The notes under the pieces were generated by a model. It was not told where the DNA came from. It searched no databases and saw nothing but the letters and a program-made list of their open reading frames with translations. A DNA stretch of 64,000 bases, from positions 1-64,000 of the forward strand of contig NZ_JAFLWI010000003.1 in assembly GCF_017315945.1 (NCBI RefSeq). The letters are read 5' to 3'. The first letter of the stretch is position 1; each line of letters starts with the position of its first letter. The stretch is from Candidatus Enterococcus courvalinii. Lineage in GTDB: Bacteria; Bacillota; Bacilli; Lactobacillales; Enterococcaceae. Positions 45,262-55,082 of the stretch are shown in pieces. The position numbers were made by a program, and so were the translations under genes.

Positions 45262-46329
45262 TTACGATTTGAATTCATTTATTAGCTGATACTTAGTCGA
45301 ACGGCCTTGCCCGACTTTTTGAATCTTATTCTCTGTTTGTAACTCAGCTAAAGCACGTTCTATCGTTCGCTGGCTAATATCCGGCAATAAGTTCTCCAGA
45401 TTAGCTCTACTCAAAGGTTCAAAGGACTTTTCTAGTTCCTCTACTACCCTCTCTGCAGGTGTTAGCTCACGATTGATAATAATCTCGAAACGCTCTGAGA
45501 AGTTTTCATACGCTCGCAAAATGATTCCGACAAGATAGCGAACAAAAGGCGTATAGTCTTGCTCATTTTCCAACCATCCTACAGAACTTGCCTGTAACGC
45601 TTCATAATAGGTTTGCTTCGATTCTTCAATCAACATTTCAATACTGATGTACTTGCCGACTAAATAGCCTGACTTGTATAGCAATAACAGCGTCAACAAG
45701 CGCGACATCCGCCCATTCCCGTCACTGAATGGATGAATCGAGAGAAAGTCTAAAACAAAGCAAGGAATCAGCAGTAACGGATCAATCTCAGCCTTCTGAA
45801 TGGCTTGATTGTATTGGTAGCACAACTCATCAATTAAATCAGGTGTCAAATAAGCAGGAGCTGGTACAAACCGAACTCGCTCCTTACCATCCAGATCTTT
45901 TTCCGTAATAACATTATCGCCACTTTTAAACTTACCTTTGTAACTTTTAGCCGAGTAATTATATAGATTTTTGTGTAACGTTAAAATATCGTTGGGCACG
46001 ACGCGAATATACTCGTAACTATCATGAATCAGTTTCAACACATCTCGATAACCGGCAATTTCTTCTTCATCCCGATTACGAGGTTTTACTTTTTCCGCTA
46101 CGATTTGCTTCAAGCGACCATCTGTTGTTGCAATTCCTTCAATTTTGTTGGAAGCCTCTGTACTTTGAATCAAAGCCAAGTCTGTCAGTTTGCCTAAAAT
46201 CTCTGGTTTTGTGGCAATATACAGTTCTTGTTTCCCCTTATAATCATGAATCTTGGTCAGCATATTTAGCAAATCATGACTAAGAGAGAGCTTTTTCAAC
46301 TCATGATAATCAAATTCTTTCACCGCCAT
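45262..46329 (-). CDS. Fic family AMP-transferase-like protein
   Basis: A 355-residue Fic-domain protein. The catalytic motif HPFSDGNGRMSRLL is near residue 195 and an inhibitory-helix-like SNKIEG lies near residue 60 (class II arrangement). A C-terminal winged helix (ERVVEELEKSFEPLSRANLE, then RTIERALAELQTENKI) could bind DNA. It would modify a protein hydroxyl with AMP; the target is unknown. Three operator-like repeats lie just upstream. The start may be the ATG or the GTG two codons later. Confidence 0.85.
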   Translation of the reverse strand: MAVKEFDYHELKKLSLSHDLLNMLTKIHDYKGKQELYIATKPEILGKLTDLALIQSTEASNKIEGIATTDGRLKQIVAEKVKPRNRDEEEIAGYRDVLKLIHDSYEYIRVVPNDILTLHKNLYNYSAKSYKGKFKSGDNVITEKDLDGKERVRFVPAPAYLTPDLIDELCYQYNQAIQKAEIDPLLLIPCFVLDFLSIHPFSDGNGRMSRLLTLLLLYKSGYLVGKYISIEMLIEESKQTYYEALQASSVGWLENEQDYTPFVRYLVGIILRAYENFSERFEIIINRELTPAERVVEELEKSFEPLSRANLENLLPDISQRTIERALAELQTENKIQKVGQGRSTKYQLINEFKS

Positions 46330-46336
46330 TCACCTC

Positions 46337-46392
46337 TTTTCTCCGCCATTTTATCTTATTTGGCGGAGAAAAACAAATAATGGCGGAGAAAA
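46337..46392 (-). promoter_or_regulatory. Operator-like repeats upstream of the Fic gene
   Basis: Three copies of the 12-mer TGGCGGAGAAAA: inverted at 46337-46348, direct at 46361-46372 and 46381-46392. They cover the expected promoter of the Fic gene. The gap 46393-46668 shows no other feature. Confidence 0.65.
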
Positions 46393-46668
46393 CTATATTT
46401 CATCATCACATTAGTTTTACTATTCAAATACAAAAAGCCCTAAAAGTATTTCACAAATTCAATTCAAATAAACTAAGTTTTAGTGAGCTTCGATAATCCA
46501 ATTTCTTTTAACTGGTAGATTTTTTAGGAAAAAGAGTAAATTCTACGTAAGAGCTACAATTAAAGCTCTAAATGTTGATATTGCTTTTATCAGTTGTGAC
46601 TGATCTTCAAAAAAACAACTATTCGATGTTAATTTGTAGCTTTTAAATGGGATATCATTGTAAAAGCA

Positions 46669-47439
46669 TTAACTTCTTAACCCTCTACCTGTATCGACTA
46701 AATAGTAACAAATAGAATAAAGAACAACAATAAATAAAATAAGTATTGTAATCGACATAGCTATTGGTACATCGGTTGTTCCTAAAAATCCATATCTAAA
46801 CGCTGAGATCATATAAACAATTGGATTTATTTTTGAAACACCTTGCCAGAATGGGGGCAACATCGATATCGCATAAAATACTCCTCCTAGATAAGTTAAC
46901 GGCTGTAAAACGAAGGTGGGTACGATCGATACGTCGTCATAAGATTGAGCAAAAACACCGTTTATCAAACCAGCTAATGAAAATAATATTGCAGTCATTA
47001 ATAACGTGAGAATAACAATAATCCATGAATGAACATTAAGTGGCACAAAAAATAAGGAAATAATCGTTACAAGTGATCCTACGAGAATACTTCGTCCTAA
47101 CCCACCAATAACAAATCCCCAAATGATGATATGTGTTGGTACTGGAGCAACTAATAGCTCTTCAATATTTTTTTGGAACTTTTGAGAGAAAAAAGATGAA
47201 GATACATTAGCGTATGAGCTTGTGATTGCTGACATCATAATTAATCCGGGTACGATAAATTCCATATAAGTGAACCCACCCATATCTCCAATTCGGCCAC
47301 CAATCATTTTCCCAAAAATGATAAAATACAACGATGTCGTTATAACTGGTGGCACCAGAGTTTGTACCCAAATACGTAGATAACGGTTAGTTTCCTTAAT
47401 AGCAAGACTTTTTAAAGCAGTAAGATAAATATCACGCAT
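46669..47439 (-). CDS. ABC-2 permease (drug/polyketide exporter type)
   Basis: A 256-residue six-helix permease of the DrrB/NodJ-like ABC-2 group: RIWVQTLVPPVITTSLYFII near residue 22, FIVPGLIMMSAI near residue 60, QPLTYLGGVFYAISMLPPFW near residue 180. It overlaps the ATPase gene by a few bases. The pair probably exports a hydrophobic drug or lipid-like compound. The substrate is unknown. Confidence 0.85.
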   Translation of the reverse strand: MRDIYLTALKSLAIKETNRYLRIWVQTLVPPVITTSLYFIIFGKMIGGRIGDMGGFTYMEFIVPGLIMMSAITSSYANVSSSFFSQKFQKNIEELLVAPVPTHIIIWGFVIGGLGRSILVGSLVTIISLFFVPLNVHSWIIVILTLLMTAILFSLAGLINGVFAQSYDDVSIVPTFVLQPLTYLGGVFYAISMLPPFWQGVSKINPIVYMISAFRYGFLGTTDVPIAMSITILILFIVVLYSICYYLVDTGRGLRS

Positions 47440-48367
47440 TGGTTTCCTCCAAAAATCTTTTTTCTTCGGTGATTTTCAAAAATAACTCTTCTAAACGATT
47501 AGATTTATTCCGCATCGATAAAACTTTCATCCCTTGATCACTGAGTTGATTAAAAATATCATTTACTCCTTGATTTCGTTCAACTTCCACTGATAAAGTC
47601 AGATCGTCTTCTAAAGAATACGTATATCCTTCTATCTTAGGAACTGCATCATGAGGTGCTAGATCTAAAATAAATGTTTCAAATTGTAATTTGGATAGAA
47701 GTTCTTTCATACTAGTATTTTCAATCAATTCTCCTGATTGAATGATCCCTATATGTCGACAAAGCATTTCAGCTTCTTCCAAATAATGAGTGGTCAAGAT
47801 AATAGTGGTTCCATTTTCGTTTAATTCTTTTAAGAAGGACCACATTTCACGTCTCAGTTCAATATCCACCCCAGCGGTTGGTTCATCCAAAATTAATAGC
47901 TTTGGTTCGTGCATTAGTGCTCGAGCGATCATCAGCCGGCGCTTCATCCCGCCAGAGAGCATCCGAGCACGTTCGTTACGTTTTTCCCATAAATTTGATT
48001 GCTTCAAATACTTCTCACTGCGCTTCAATGCTTCTTTTCTCGGAACACCATAATAACCTGCCTGATTCACTACAATTTGTTGAACAGTCTCAAATGGATT
48101 GAAGTTGAATTCTTGTGGTACAAGACCAATTTGCTGCTTTGCTCTTTCTAAGTCTTTATCAAGATCGTAGTCGAAAACTTTTACCATTCCAGATGTTTTA
48201 TTGACAAGAGAAGTAATAATACCAATGGTTGTCGACTTCCCAGCACCATTGGGCCCTAAAAGGGCATAGAAATCACCCTCTTCAACCTGGAGATCAATTC
48301 CACGTAATGCCTCAACACCTGTTCCATAGATTTTTTTTAAATTCGTTATTTCAAGTGCATATTCCAT
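47432..48367 (-). CDS. ABC transporter ATPase (drug exporter type)
   Basis: An ATPase of about 311 residues: Walker A LLGPNGAGKSTTIGI near residue 37, signature MLSGGMKRRLMIARAL, Walker B LLILDEPTAGVDIE, switch His in LTTHYLEEAE and a C-terminal regulatory extension. This is the DrrA pattern. AAAGGAAA precedes the ATG at 48367; an upstream in-frame start is less likely. It is the first gene of a two-gene unit behind the ars operon. Confidence 0.88.
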   Translation of the reverse strand: MEYALEITNLKKIYGTGVEALRGIDLQVEEGDFYALLGPNGAGKSTTIGIITSLVNKTSGMVKVFDYDLDKDLERAKQQIGLVPQEFNFNPFETVQQIVVNQAGYYGVPRKEALKRSEKYLKQSNLWEKRNERARMLSGGMKRRLMIARALMHEPKLLILDEPTAGVDIELRREMWSFLKELNENGTTIILTTHYLEEAEMLCRHIGIIQSGELIENTSMKELLSKLQFETFILDLAPHDAVPKIEGYTYSLEDDLTLSVEVERNQGVNDIFNQLSDQGMKVLSMRNKSNRLEELFLKITEEKRFLEETNA

Positions 48368-48434
48368 ATACTTTTTCCTTTCGTAAAACAATTCTTAAAT
48401 TAGAAGTCGCTCTAACTTTTATACTGTAAAAAGG

Positions 48435-48456
48435 CATGTGGTCAATTGACCACATG
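48435..48456 (-). terminator. Palindrome ending the ars operon
   Basis: A perfect 22-base palindrome with arms CATGTGGTCAA and TTGACCACATG, followed by CCTTTTT on the minus strand. It fits a terminator after the 57-residue peptide gene, but could also be an operator for the ABC transporter genes downstream. Confidence 0.55.
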
Positions 48457-48459
48457 ACC

Positions 48460-48633
48460 TTATTTTTTCTTACTTTGTCTTTCTTTCCTTTTGGCCAATA
48501 AATAGAATACCAAAATTAGCGTAATAAAGTTGATAAATATTCCAATACTAATTGGATAATTTAGTAATTTAGCTAGAATAAATGCCAGTGACATCCCAAA
48601 TAATCTAGCAACGGCTCTCTTTTCTTCAGACAT
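48460..48633 (-). CDS. 57-residue membrane peptide in the ars operon
   Basis: Starts MSEEKRAVARLFG, followed by two hydrophobic stretches (MSLAFILAKLLNYPISIGIF, then NFITLILVFYLLA) and a very basic end KRKERQSKKK. GAGGT precedes the ATG at a good distance, and the gene begins 28 bases after the reductase stop, so it is probably the last gene of the operon. No family is recognised; it could assist a membrane pump. Confidence 0.6.
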   Translation of the reverse strand: MSEEKRAVARLFGMSLAFILAKLLNYPISIGIFINFITLILVFYLLAKRKERQSKKK

Positions 48634-48661
48634 AAATTATATTACCTCAGCAATTTACTAT

Positions 48662-50323
48662 TTAATCAATATTCTCATAAATTTCTTGATAATTTTTGTT
48701 TCCTCCGGAAAGATTGTACACGTGTTTGAATCCTTCGTTTAACAGTATATTTTGTGCAGCATTCCCGGTAACACCTTTATTACAGTACGTAATTGTCAAA
48801 ACATTCTTGTCTAACTCATCGTAGCGTGTCCTCAAATCAGATAATGGAATATGAATAGCTCCTTTAACCTTTGATTTTTCGAATTGCTTTTTGGATCTTG
48901 TATCAATTATCTGTAACTTTTCTTTTCTGTGTTGTCGTTCAATTAACTCAATCGGGGACATCAAAGGCGCTCTTCTCTTCACCGCGTTATCTAAGGCCAT
49001 TCCAGTATAATGAACGGGATCCTTGGTTGTTGAAAATGGTGGTGCATAAGCTAAATCTAAATCAAACAGTTCTTCCGCCAATGCTCCAAAGGAAATAGCT
49101 GTAGCAAGCACGTCGATTCTTTTATCTACTCCGTCATAACCGATAATTTGGGCACCCAGAACTCTACCGCTGCTTTTATCTGCTATTGCTTTGATGACCA
49201 TTTCTTTGCCATCCATGTAATCAGGTTTATTTGGTTTTATATTGTATAAAACGGCAACTTCTAATCCTTCTTTAAGAGCTTCCTTTTCAGTAAGACCCGT
49301 TTGTGCAATGGCTAAATCAAAAAAGCGCAAAATACCGGTTCCTAATATTCCTTTAAATCGTAAAGAGCCACCAGTAATTGTGTCACCAGCAATTCTACCC
49401 ATCTTGTTCGCAGTCGAAGCCAAGGGACGATAGATTGGTTGTTGAGTAATGCGATTGTAGCTTTCTGCTACATCCCCTACTGCATAGACATTTTTCAAAT
49501 TGGTTTCCATTCTATTGTCTACTTTAATTGCTCCCGTTTTGCCCAACTCTATTCCTATGGTTTGAGCCAATTCTGTATTTGGCCTTACTCCTGTTGCCAA
49601 TACAAATAAATCGGCTGATAATTCATTCCCTTTTGAAGTCTTAACAGCAGTTAGTTGTTCTTCACCTACTAATTCAACAACCGTTTCTTTTGGCCTAAAA
49701 TCAATCTGTTGTTTTGCTACTTCGTTCTCTATTCTTATAGCCATATCCCAATCTAAATGAGACATTGGATGGTTGCCTCGTTGCAGTAACGAAACAGCTA
49801 TTCCTTGTCTCTGTAATTGTTCAGCCATCTCTAACCCAATATATCCAGCACCTACAATAACAGCTTTTTCTACTTTATTAGTCTTAATAAAGTTGTGAAT
49901 ATTTTTACCACTGGAAACATTTTTGATTTGAAATACATTTTCAAATTGTCTATTAGAGAATATAGCCGGTGTATTGTAAATTGAACCTGTTGCAAATACT
50001 AATGCATCATAATCATCTGAAAACGACTTTCTAGTAATCAAATTTAGTCCGTAAATACGTTTCTTTTTATGGTCAATACGTTGTACTTCATGCGAAGTAT
50101 GAATATCTACGTTGTATCTCTTTTTGAACCACTCAGCATTCCGTGGAGTCAATTCATCGAATTTTTCAACTTCTCCTCCAACAGCATATGGAATTCCACA
50201 AACAGAATATGAGATGTCGATATCTTTATCATATAGAATGATTTCCGCTTCTTCTGTGTTCCTTCTCGCTTTTGCAGCAACACTTGTTCCTGCTGCAACA
50301 GACCCGATGATTATTATTTTCAT
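48662..50323 (-). CDS. CoA-disulfide-reductase-like flavoprotein fused to rhodanese
   Basis: A two-domain protein of about 553 residues. The N-terminal FAD/NAD(P) oxidoreductase has IIGSVAAGTSVAAKARRN, redox Cys in YSVCGIPYAVGG near residue 43, VGAGYIGLEMAEQL and VYAVGDVAES. The C-terminal rhodanese domain has IIDTRSKKQFEKSKVKGAIH and active Cys in TYCNKGVTGN. Such fusions reduce CoA disulfide or polysulfide. In an arsenic operon it may maintain thiols or help reduce arsenate, since no arsC gene is visible. I start at the ATG following GGGGTG. Confidence 0.85.
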   Translation of the reverse strand: MKIIIIGSVAAGTSVAAKARRNTEEAEIILYDKDIDISYSVCGIPYAVGGEVEKFDELTPRNAEWFKKRYNVDIHTSHEVQRIDHKKKRIYGLNLITRKSFSDDYDALVFATGSIYNTPAIFSNRQFENVFQIKNVSSGKNIHNFIKTNKVEKAVIVGAGYIGLEMAEQLQRQGIAVSLLQRGNHPMSHLDWDMAIRIENEVAKQQIDFRPKETVVELVGEEQLTAVKTSKGNELSADLFVLATGVRPNTELAQTIGIELGKTGAIKVDNRMETNLKNVYAVGDVAESYNRITQQPIYRPLASTANKMGRIAGDTITGGSLRFKGILGTGILRFFDLAIAQTGLTEKEALKEGLEVAVLYNIKPNKPDYMDGKEMVIKAIADKSSGRVLGAQIIGYDGVDKRIDVLATAISFGALAEELFDLDLAYAPPFSTTKDPVHYTGMALDNAVKRRAPLMSPIELIERQHRKEKLQIIDTRSKKQFEKSKVKGAIHIPLSDLRTRYDELDKNVLTITYCNKGVTGNAAQNILLNEGFKHVYNLSGGNKNYQEIYENID

Positions 50324-50337
50324 ACTATGCACCCCAA

Positions 50338-51423
50338 CTACTCATATAGATTTTCAATTTGGTTAGTATCACCTGACTTAACAAACCATGACTTAGTATT
50401 GTTGGAAATCTTTACTAATAGCAACATGATCGGTACCTCAACTAACACTCCTACAACTGTTGCTAAAGTCGCGCCAGACTGTAGGCCGAAAAGTGAAATC
50501 GCAACAGCAACCGCTAGTTCAAAGAAATTGCTCGCACCAATCATTCCAGCTGGTGAGGCAATCTCATGAGGCAACTTCCAAAACCTTGACCACCCATAGG
50601 CAATAGTAAAAATTAGTAGCGTTTGAATGGTTAGTGGAATTGCAATTAATAAAATATGAATTGGATTGGCTAATATTTTTTCACCTTGAAAAGAAAAAAT
50701 AATAATCAACGTTAGCAATAATCCAATGATTGTAACAGAGTCAAATTTCTTTAAAAAGACATCTTCGAAATAGTACTTACCTTTATTTTTTATTATCATT
50801 ACTCTAGTAACGAAACCTAGAAGTAGTGGCACTACTACAAAAAGAACTGTAGATAATAGCAATGTTCCCATTGGAACAACAACATTGTCCACACCAAGTA
50901 GAAACGCTACAATGGGTGCGAGTAGAATCAAAATAATTAAATCATTGATCGCTACTTGTACCAGAGTGTATGCTGCGTCACCTTTCGTTAGATAACTCCA
51001 TACAAATACCATAGCTGTACAAGGTGCAGCACCTAATATAACAGCACCAGCAACGTACTCTTTTGCTAATTCTATAGGTATAAGATTCTTAAAAATCACA
51101 TAGAAGAAAAAAGCGGATATAGCATACATTGTAAAAGGTTTGATTAACCAGTTTGTCACGCAGGTAACAACTAATCCTTTAGGCTTTTTGGCTGCACTAA
51201 CAATACTAGTGAAATCAATCTTCAACATCATTGGATAAATCATTAACCATATCAAAATTGCTGTAGGTATTGATACCTGATAATATTCAAACTTACTTAA
51301 GGTGTCAGGAACGCTCGGCAAAAATTTTCCAATTAGCACCCCAATAACCATACACACAATTACCCATAACGTCAGATATTTTTCAAAAATACCTAATCCT
51401 TGTTTTTCATTCTCTGAACTCAT
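50338..51423 (-). CDS. acr3: ACR3 family arsenite exporter, copy 2
   Basis: A 361-residue, ten-helix ACR3 permease expelling arsenite. The essential Cys lies in LGAAPCTAMVFVWSYL near residue 133, and the second conserved region is SPAGMIGASNFFELAVAVAI near residue 290. GGAGG precedes the ATG. It follows the other acr3 gene by 10 bases. It resembles the classical Bacillus ArsB/Acr3 form. Confidence 0.92.
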   Translation of the reverse strand: MSSENEKQGLGIFEKYLTLWVIVCMVIGVLIGKFLPSVPDTLSKFEYYQVSIPTAILIWLMIYPMMLKIDFTSIVSAAKKPKGLVVTCVTNWLIKPFTMYAISAFFFYVIFKNLIPIELAKEYVAGAVILGAAPCTAMVFVWSYLTKGDAAYTLVQVAINDLIILILLAPIVAFLLGVDNVVVPMGTLLLSTVLFVVVPLLLGFVTRVMIIKNKGKYYFEDVFLKKFDSVTIIGLLLTLIIIFSFQGEKILANPIHILLIAIPLTIQTLLIFTIAYGWSRFWKLPHEIASPAGMIGASNFFELAVAVAISLFGLQSGATLATVVGVLVEVPIMLLLVKISNNTKSWFVKSGDTNQIENLYE

Positions 51424-51433
51424 TTATTTCCTC

Positions 51434-52492
51434 CTAATGGCTTGCGCCTTCTTTCGAAAAATATTTTTGTTTAAATTTTAAAGCAACATTCACTAAAGCA
51501 ATTAAAACTGGAACTTCGACCAAGGGGCCAATAACCGCCGCAAATGCTTCACCCGAATTGATCCCAAATACACCTACTGCTACGGCTATCGCTAGTTCAA
51601 AATTATTACTTGCAGCCGTAAAAGATAACGACGCCGCGATTGGATAACTTGTGCCCATTTTTTTTGAGAGTAAAAATGATACAAAAAACATAATTACAAA
51701 ATAGAATAGTAGTGGGATAGCAATTCGAACTACATCTAATGGCAACTCAATCACTTTTTCACCCTTTACGGAAAACATTACGATAATTGTAAATAGTAAT
51801 GCAACCAAAGTTATTGGGCTTATTTTAGGGATAAACTTAGTTTCAAACCATTTTTTCCCTTTCATTTTGATCAAAATAAATCTTGAACTAAAACCTGCAA
51901 TAAATGGGATTCCCAGATAAATAAAAACGCTTTTGGCAATTTCTCCCATTGTAATATTAATCGTATGTGTCTCTAAACCAAGCCAGTTCGGTAATACTGT
52001 GACAAAGATATATGCAAATAATGAGTAAAATACAATTTGAAAAATAGAATTAAATGCTACTAATCCAGCTGTATACTCGTTGTCTCCTTGGGCAAGCTCA
52101 CTCCAGACGATTACCATAGCAATACATCGAGCAAGCCCAATCATAATTAACCCAACCATATAACTTGGATAGTTGTGCAAAAAGACTACTGCTAAAACAA
52201 ACATAATAATTGGACCGACAATCCAATTTTGAACTAGTGAAAGTAAGAGTACCTTCCAATCCTTAAAAACACGCCACATTTCTTCATATTTTACTTTTGT
52301 AAGTGGTGGGTACATCATCAAAATTAAACCTATTGCAATTGGAATCGAAGTCGTCCCAACTTCTAAATGATTTATTACTTTAGGAATATTGGGAAAAAAA
52401 TACCCCATTCCTATACCAATTGCCATTGCAATAAAAATCCATAATGTCAAATATCGATCTAGTAAAGACAATTTCTTAGTTACTTGATTCAT
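51434..52492 (-). CDS. acr3: ACR3 family arsenite exporter, copy 1
   Basis: A 352-residue ACR3 permease, clearly different from its neighbour. The Cys motif reads [16 protein letters not shown] near residue 122 and the second motif [18 protein letters not shown] near residue 290. With ArsA encoded upstream, one of the two pumps may be ATP-driven and the other run on membrane potential, or they may take different substrates. GGAGATGG precedes the ATG. Confidence 0.9.
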   Translation of the reverse strand: MNQVTKKLSLLDRYLTLWIFIAMAIGIGMGYFFPNIPKVINHLEVGTTSIPIAIGLILMMYPPLTKVKYEEMWRVFKDWKVLLLSLVQNWIVGPIIMFVLAVVFLHNYPSYMVGLIMIGLARCIAMVIVWSELAQGDNEYTAGLVAFNSIFQIVFYSLFAYIFVTVLPNWLGLETHTINITMGEIAKSVFIYLGIPFIAGFSSRFILIKMKGKKWFETKFIPKISPITLVALLFTIIVMFSVKGEKVIELPLDVVRIAIPLLFYFVIMFFVSFLLSKKMGTSYPIAASLSFTAASNNFELAIAVAVGVFGINSGEAFAAVIGPLVEVPVLIALVNVALKFKQKYFSKEGASH

Positions 52493-52545
52493 TTTTCCAT
52501 CTCCAGCAGAATAAAAAATTTATTTTCCTCAAACGAATAGATGAA

Positions 52546-52575
52546 CCTATATATAGATTGTTATCTATATATAGG
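52546..52575 (-). promoter_or_regulatory. Palindrome between arsA and acr3
   Basis: Perfect 13-base arms CCTATATATAGAT and ATCTATATATAGG with a TGTT spacer. The flanking ATAGATGAAC is also found in the arsR operator (55087-55095 region), so it may be a second ArsR site driving the acr3 genes, or an AT-rich terminator. Confidence 0.5.
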
Positions 52576-52583
52576 TCAAAAAA

Positions 52584-54311
52584 TTAATGAACTAATTTTG
52601 CGTCAAAGTTAGGAACCCACTCTGTTACCGCAAAATGCCCATCTGAAAGATCTTTTACTTTATTGATCCACTCAATTTCATTTGTAGCGCGCGCCTTTAA
52701 TACTTCATTGGACGTATCGGTAGCATACATACTTTGATTGACTAGCCACCAAGTATGAGCAATCTTTGCACGATTCAAATCTTCATCTAAACGCATCGAT
52801 TCGTACACTGGCGTTGTTTCAGGCAGAGTAACCATCAATACTTCCGTTTCATTGCTATTTTGTAATCTTGGTAATAGCTTTTGAATCGACAATGGCACTT
52901 CGCCAGAACTTCTTTCAACTTCTTTGGCATAGCTTTGCGTGGAATCCAAAAGAAGCAATGTGTGTCCTGTTGGAGCGGTATCTATTACCACAATTTCATT
53001 TTCTGACTTATCTACAATTTCCGCAAATGCTCTAAATACTGCAATTTCTTGCGTGCAAGGTGAACGAAGGTCTTCTTCGACATAAGCGACATCATCCGCA
53101 TTCATCGTCAGACGAGCTTTTGAAAGAACCTCTTTTTTGTAAGATTCTAGTTCCTGTTCTTCATCGATATGGCTGATTGAAATTGGCAACTCATTCGAAA
53201 TAAAAAGATTTAGATGATCGGCAGGATCCGTTGTCGCTAAACGAACTTTTTTACCTGATTGTGCCAATTTTTCTGCGATTTGAATAGCAACAGTTGTCTT
53301 GCCAACGCCACCTTTTCCCATCGTAAAAATAATCTTTTTATTCGTTCGAATAAACTCACTCACAATAAAATCTAACGTTGGAAACTCAATCGGTTCCTGT
53401 TCATGTTGGTGAACAGCTGGCTGTTGATTACTCAATAAAATTTGAAGCTTATCTATTCCTGCAACGTTATATGGGCGAAGTGGAATATAGTACTTTTCTA
53501 ATTTGCTCAAAGGCTTTGGCATTTCTTCTAGATCACTTTGTTGTTCACCGTAGATTACCTGAGAAATCACATCATCAGGATTATTCAATAATCCGTTAAC
53601 CACTAGTAATTGATTCTTAATCCCTAATTTCAATAGTTCCTCGGAAGCACGTTCAGCTTCAATTAGTGGTGCTTTTTGCGGTCTGGTCACTAAAATTAAA
53701 GATGTTTGGGTTGCATCTGTAAGTGTCTCCACTGCTTTTTCATATATCTCTTTTTTATCACCCAATCCGGATAATTGTCCCAAGCAAGAAACTCCAGTTG
53801 TATTTTCATCCAGATAATTATTCCAAGCAGAAGGTAATTGTAGCATTCTTAGCGTATGCCCAGTGGGGGCGGTGTCAAAAATTACATAATCAAATTGCTC
53901 TGCAACTTCTTTATCAGTTAAAAAGTTCGCAAACTCGTTAAAAGCAGCAATCTCTACTGTACAAGAGCCTGATAATTGTTCTTCCATATTAACTAGTGCA
54001 CTATCTGGTAAGATTCCCCGATAAGGACCGACAATACTCTCTTTGTATTCTTCTGCCGCTGTGATTGGATCAAAATTTGCAACTTTCAAATGGCTAATTC
54101 CGTCAACCGTAGTCGGTTTATTTGTTAATTTTGTTTGGAAAACATCTTGCAGGTTTGAAGCCGGGTCTGTGCTGACTAGCATAACCTGGTTGCCGTCTTC
54201 CGCTAAAGATGTCGCCGTGGCACAAGCCGTAGTCGTTTTCCCAACCCCACCTTTACCTGTGAAAAACAGATATTTAGTTAATTCTATCTTTTTTGGTATA
54301 TATTGAAGCAT
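52584..54311 (-). CDS. arsA: ArsA arsenite-stimulated ATPase
   Basis: A 575-residue ATPase made of two homologous halves, each with a P-loop (FFTGKGGVGKTTTACAT near residue 20; IFTMGKGGVGKTTVAIQI near residue 333) and DTAPTGHTLRML / DTAPTGHTLLLL. The metalloid Cys are in SGSCTVEIAAF, GVSCLGQL and RSPCTQEIAVF. It binds arsenite delivered by ArsD and energises the pump. AGGAG precedes the ATG. Confidence 0.95.
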   Translation of the reverse strand: MLQYIPKKIELTKYLFFTGKGGVGKTTTACATATSLAEDGNQVMLVSTDPASNLQDVFQTKLTNKPTTVDGISHLKVANFDPITAAEEYKESIVGPYRGILPDSALVNMEEQLSGSCTVEIAAFNEFANFLTDKEVAEQFDYVIFDTAPTGHTLRMLQLPSAWNNYLDENTTGVSCLGQLSGLGDKKEIYEKAVETLTDATQTSLILVTRPQKAPLIEAERASEELLKLGIKNQLLVVNGLLNNPDDVISQVIYGEQQSDLEEMPKPLSKLEKYYIPLRPYNVAGIDKLQILLSNQQPAVHQHEQEPIEFPTLDFIVSEFIRTNKKIIFTMGKGGVGKTTVAIQIAEKLAQSGKKVRLATTDPADHLNLFISNELPISISHIDEEQELESYKKEVLSKARLTMNADDVAYVEEDLRSPCTQEIAVFRAFAEIVDKSENEIVVIDTAPTGHTLLLLDSTQSYAKEVERSSGEVPLSIQKLLPRLQNSNETEVLMVTLPETTPVYESMRLDEDLNRAKIAHTWWLVNQSMYATDTSNEVLKARATNEIEWINKVKDLSDGHFAVTEWVPNFDAKLVH

Positions 54312-54345
54312 TGTATCTCCTCCCTTTCCCTTTTAAAGAGGTCTA

Positions 54346-54720
54346 TTAACAACAGCCTTCGCTCCCATTATTCCCTCCACAGCAGCTACCAGAACTAGCT
54401 GATTGAACTACAAAGCGAACCTCTCCATACTTTCCGAATTCCTCTAAGGTTGGATAAGAACCTTCTTTGACAATTTTTCCATCTAATAAGGTTATCGGCA
54501 AAATATCATTACCATTTTCTTGAAGCAACTTCAAGATTGTTGGATTTTTGACAAAAGCATCTGGATCACTGGTTAAATTGTGACGAGAAGCGTCAATTGA
54601 ATCCAGTCCTTCGAAATTTTCAAATACTGAGGTTACCATTAGTAATTCTTCATCAACTGATGGACCGCAGACTCCTGTTGAACAACACATTGCTGGTTCA
54701 AATAGCTCCAATTTTTTCAT
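54346..54720 (-). CDS. arsD: ArsD arsenic metallochaperone
   Basis: A protein of about 124 residues that passes arsenite to ArsA. The Cys triad CCSTGVC near residues 11-17 and the C-terminal pairs SCCGG and EGCC are present, as in other ArsD proteins. Two adjacent ATGs (54723/54720) overlap the end of arsR, so translation is coupled. It lies 34 bases upstream of arsA. Confidence 0.93.
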   Translation of the reverse strand: MKKLELFEPAMCCSTGVCGPSVDEELLMVTSVFENFEGLDSIDASRHNLTSDPDAFVKNPTILKLLQENGNDILPITLLDGKIVKEGSYPTLEEFGKYGEVRFVVQSASSGSCCGGNNGSEGCC

Positions 54721-55045
54721 CATTTTTTTCCCCTTTACAATTACAATTTAGTTTATTACAAATGCAATCATCTTTATCAGAAAACAATTGCATCATTGAA
54801 CCCATAAATTGATCGGCGAAGCTTTCCGTTAATTGATAATGATGCCATATTTTATCCTTAGTCACTGTGACAATCCCAGCCTTTTCTAATACTTTCATAT
54901 GATGTGAAAGAGTTGGCTGAGTGAAGTCAAAGTGATCTAAGATATCGCAGGCACACAAACTACCGCAAGACAATATATCAATGATTTTTAAACGTTTTGG
55001 ATCAGCAAGAGCCTTAAGCATTATCGATATTTCATCATAATTCAT
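54698..55045 (-). CDS. arsR: ArsR arsenic-responsive repressor
   Basis: A 115-residue ArsR/SmtB repressor. The sensor Cys lie in SCGSLCACDILDHF (helix alpha-3 region, CxC) and extra Cys in the tail DDCICNKLNCNCKG. The HTH reads FTQPTLSHHMKVLEKAGI. The true start is the ATG at 55045, behind AAAGGAG; an upstream frame extension lacks a ribosome site. It heads the arsR-D-A-acr3-acr3-reductase operon. Confidence 0.93.
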   Translation of the reverse strand: MNYDEISIMLKALADPKRLKIIDILSCGSLCACDILDHFDFTQPTLSHHMKVLEKAGIVTVTKDKIWHHYQLTESFADQFMGSMMQLFSDKDDCICNKLNCNCKGEKNDEKIGAI

Positions 55046-55082
55046 ATCTTCTACTCCTTTACATAGATGGATGTCTATGAAT

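Noticed and set aside
46669-48367. ABC pair as part of the ars operon
   Set aside because: A strong palindrome/terminator separates it from the ars genes, and its family exports drugs rather than metalloids.
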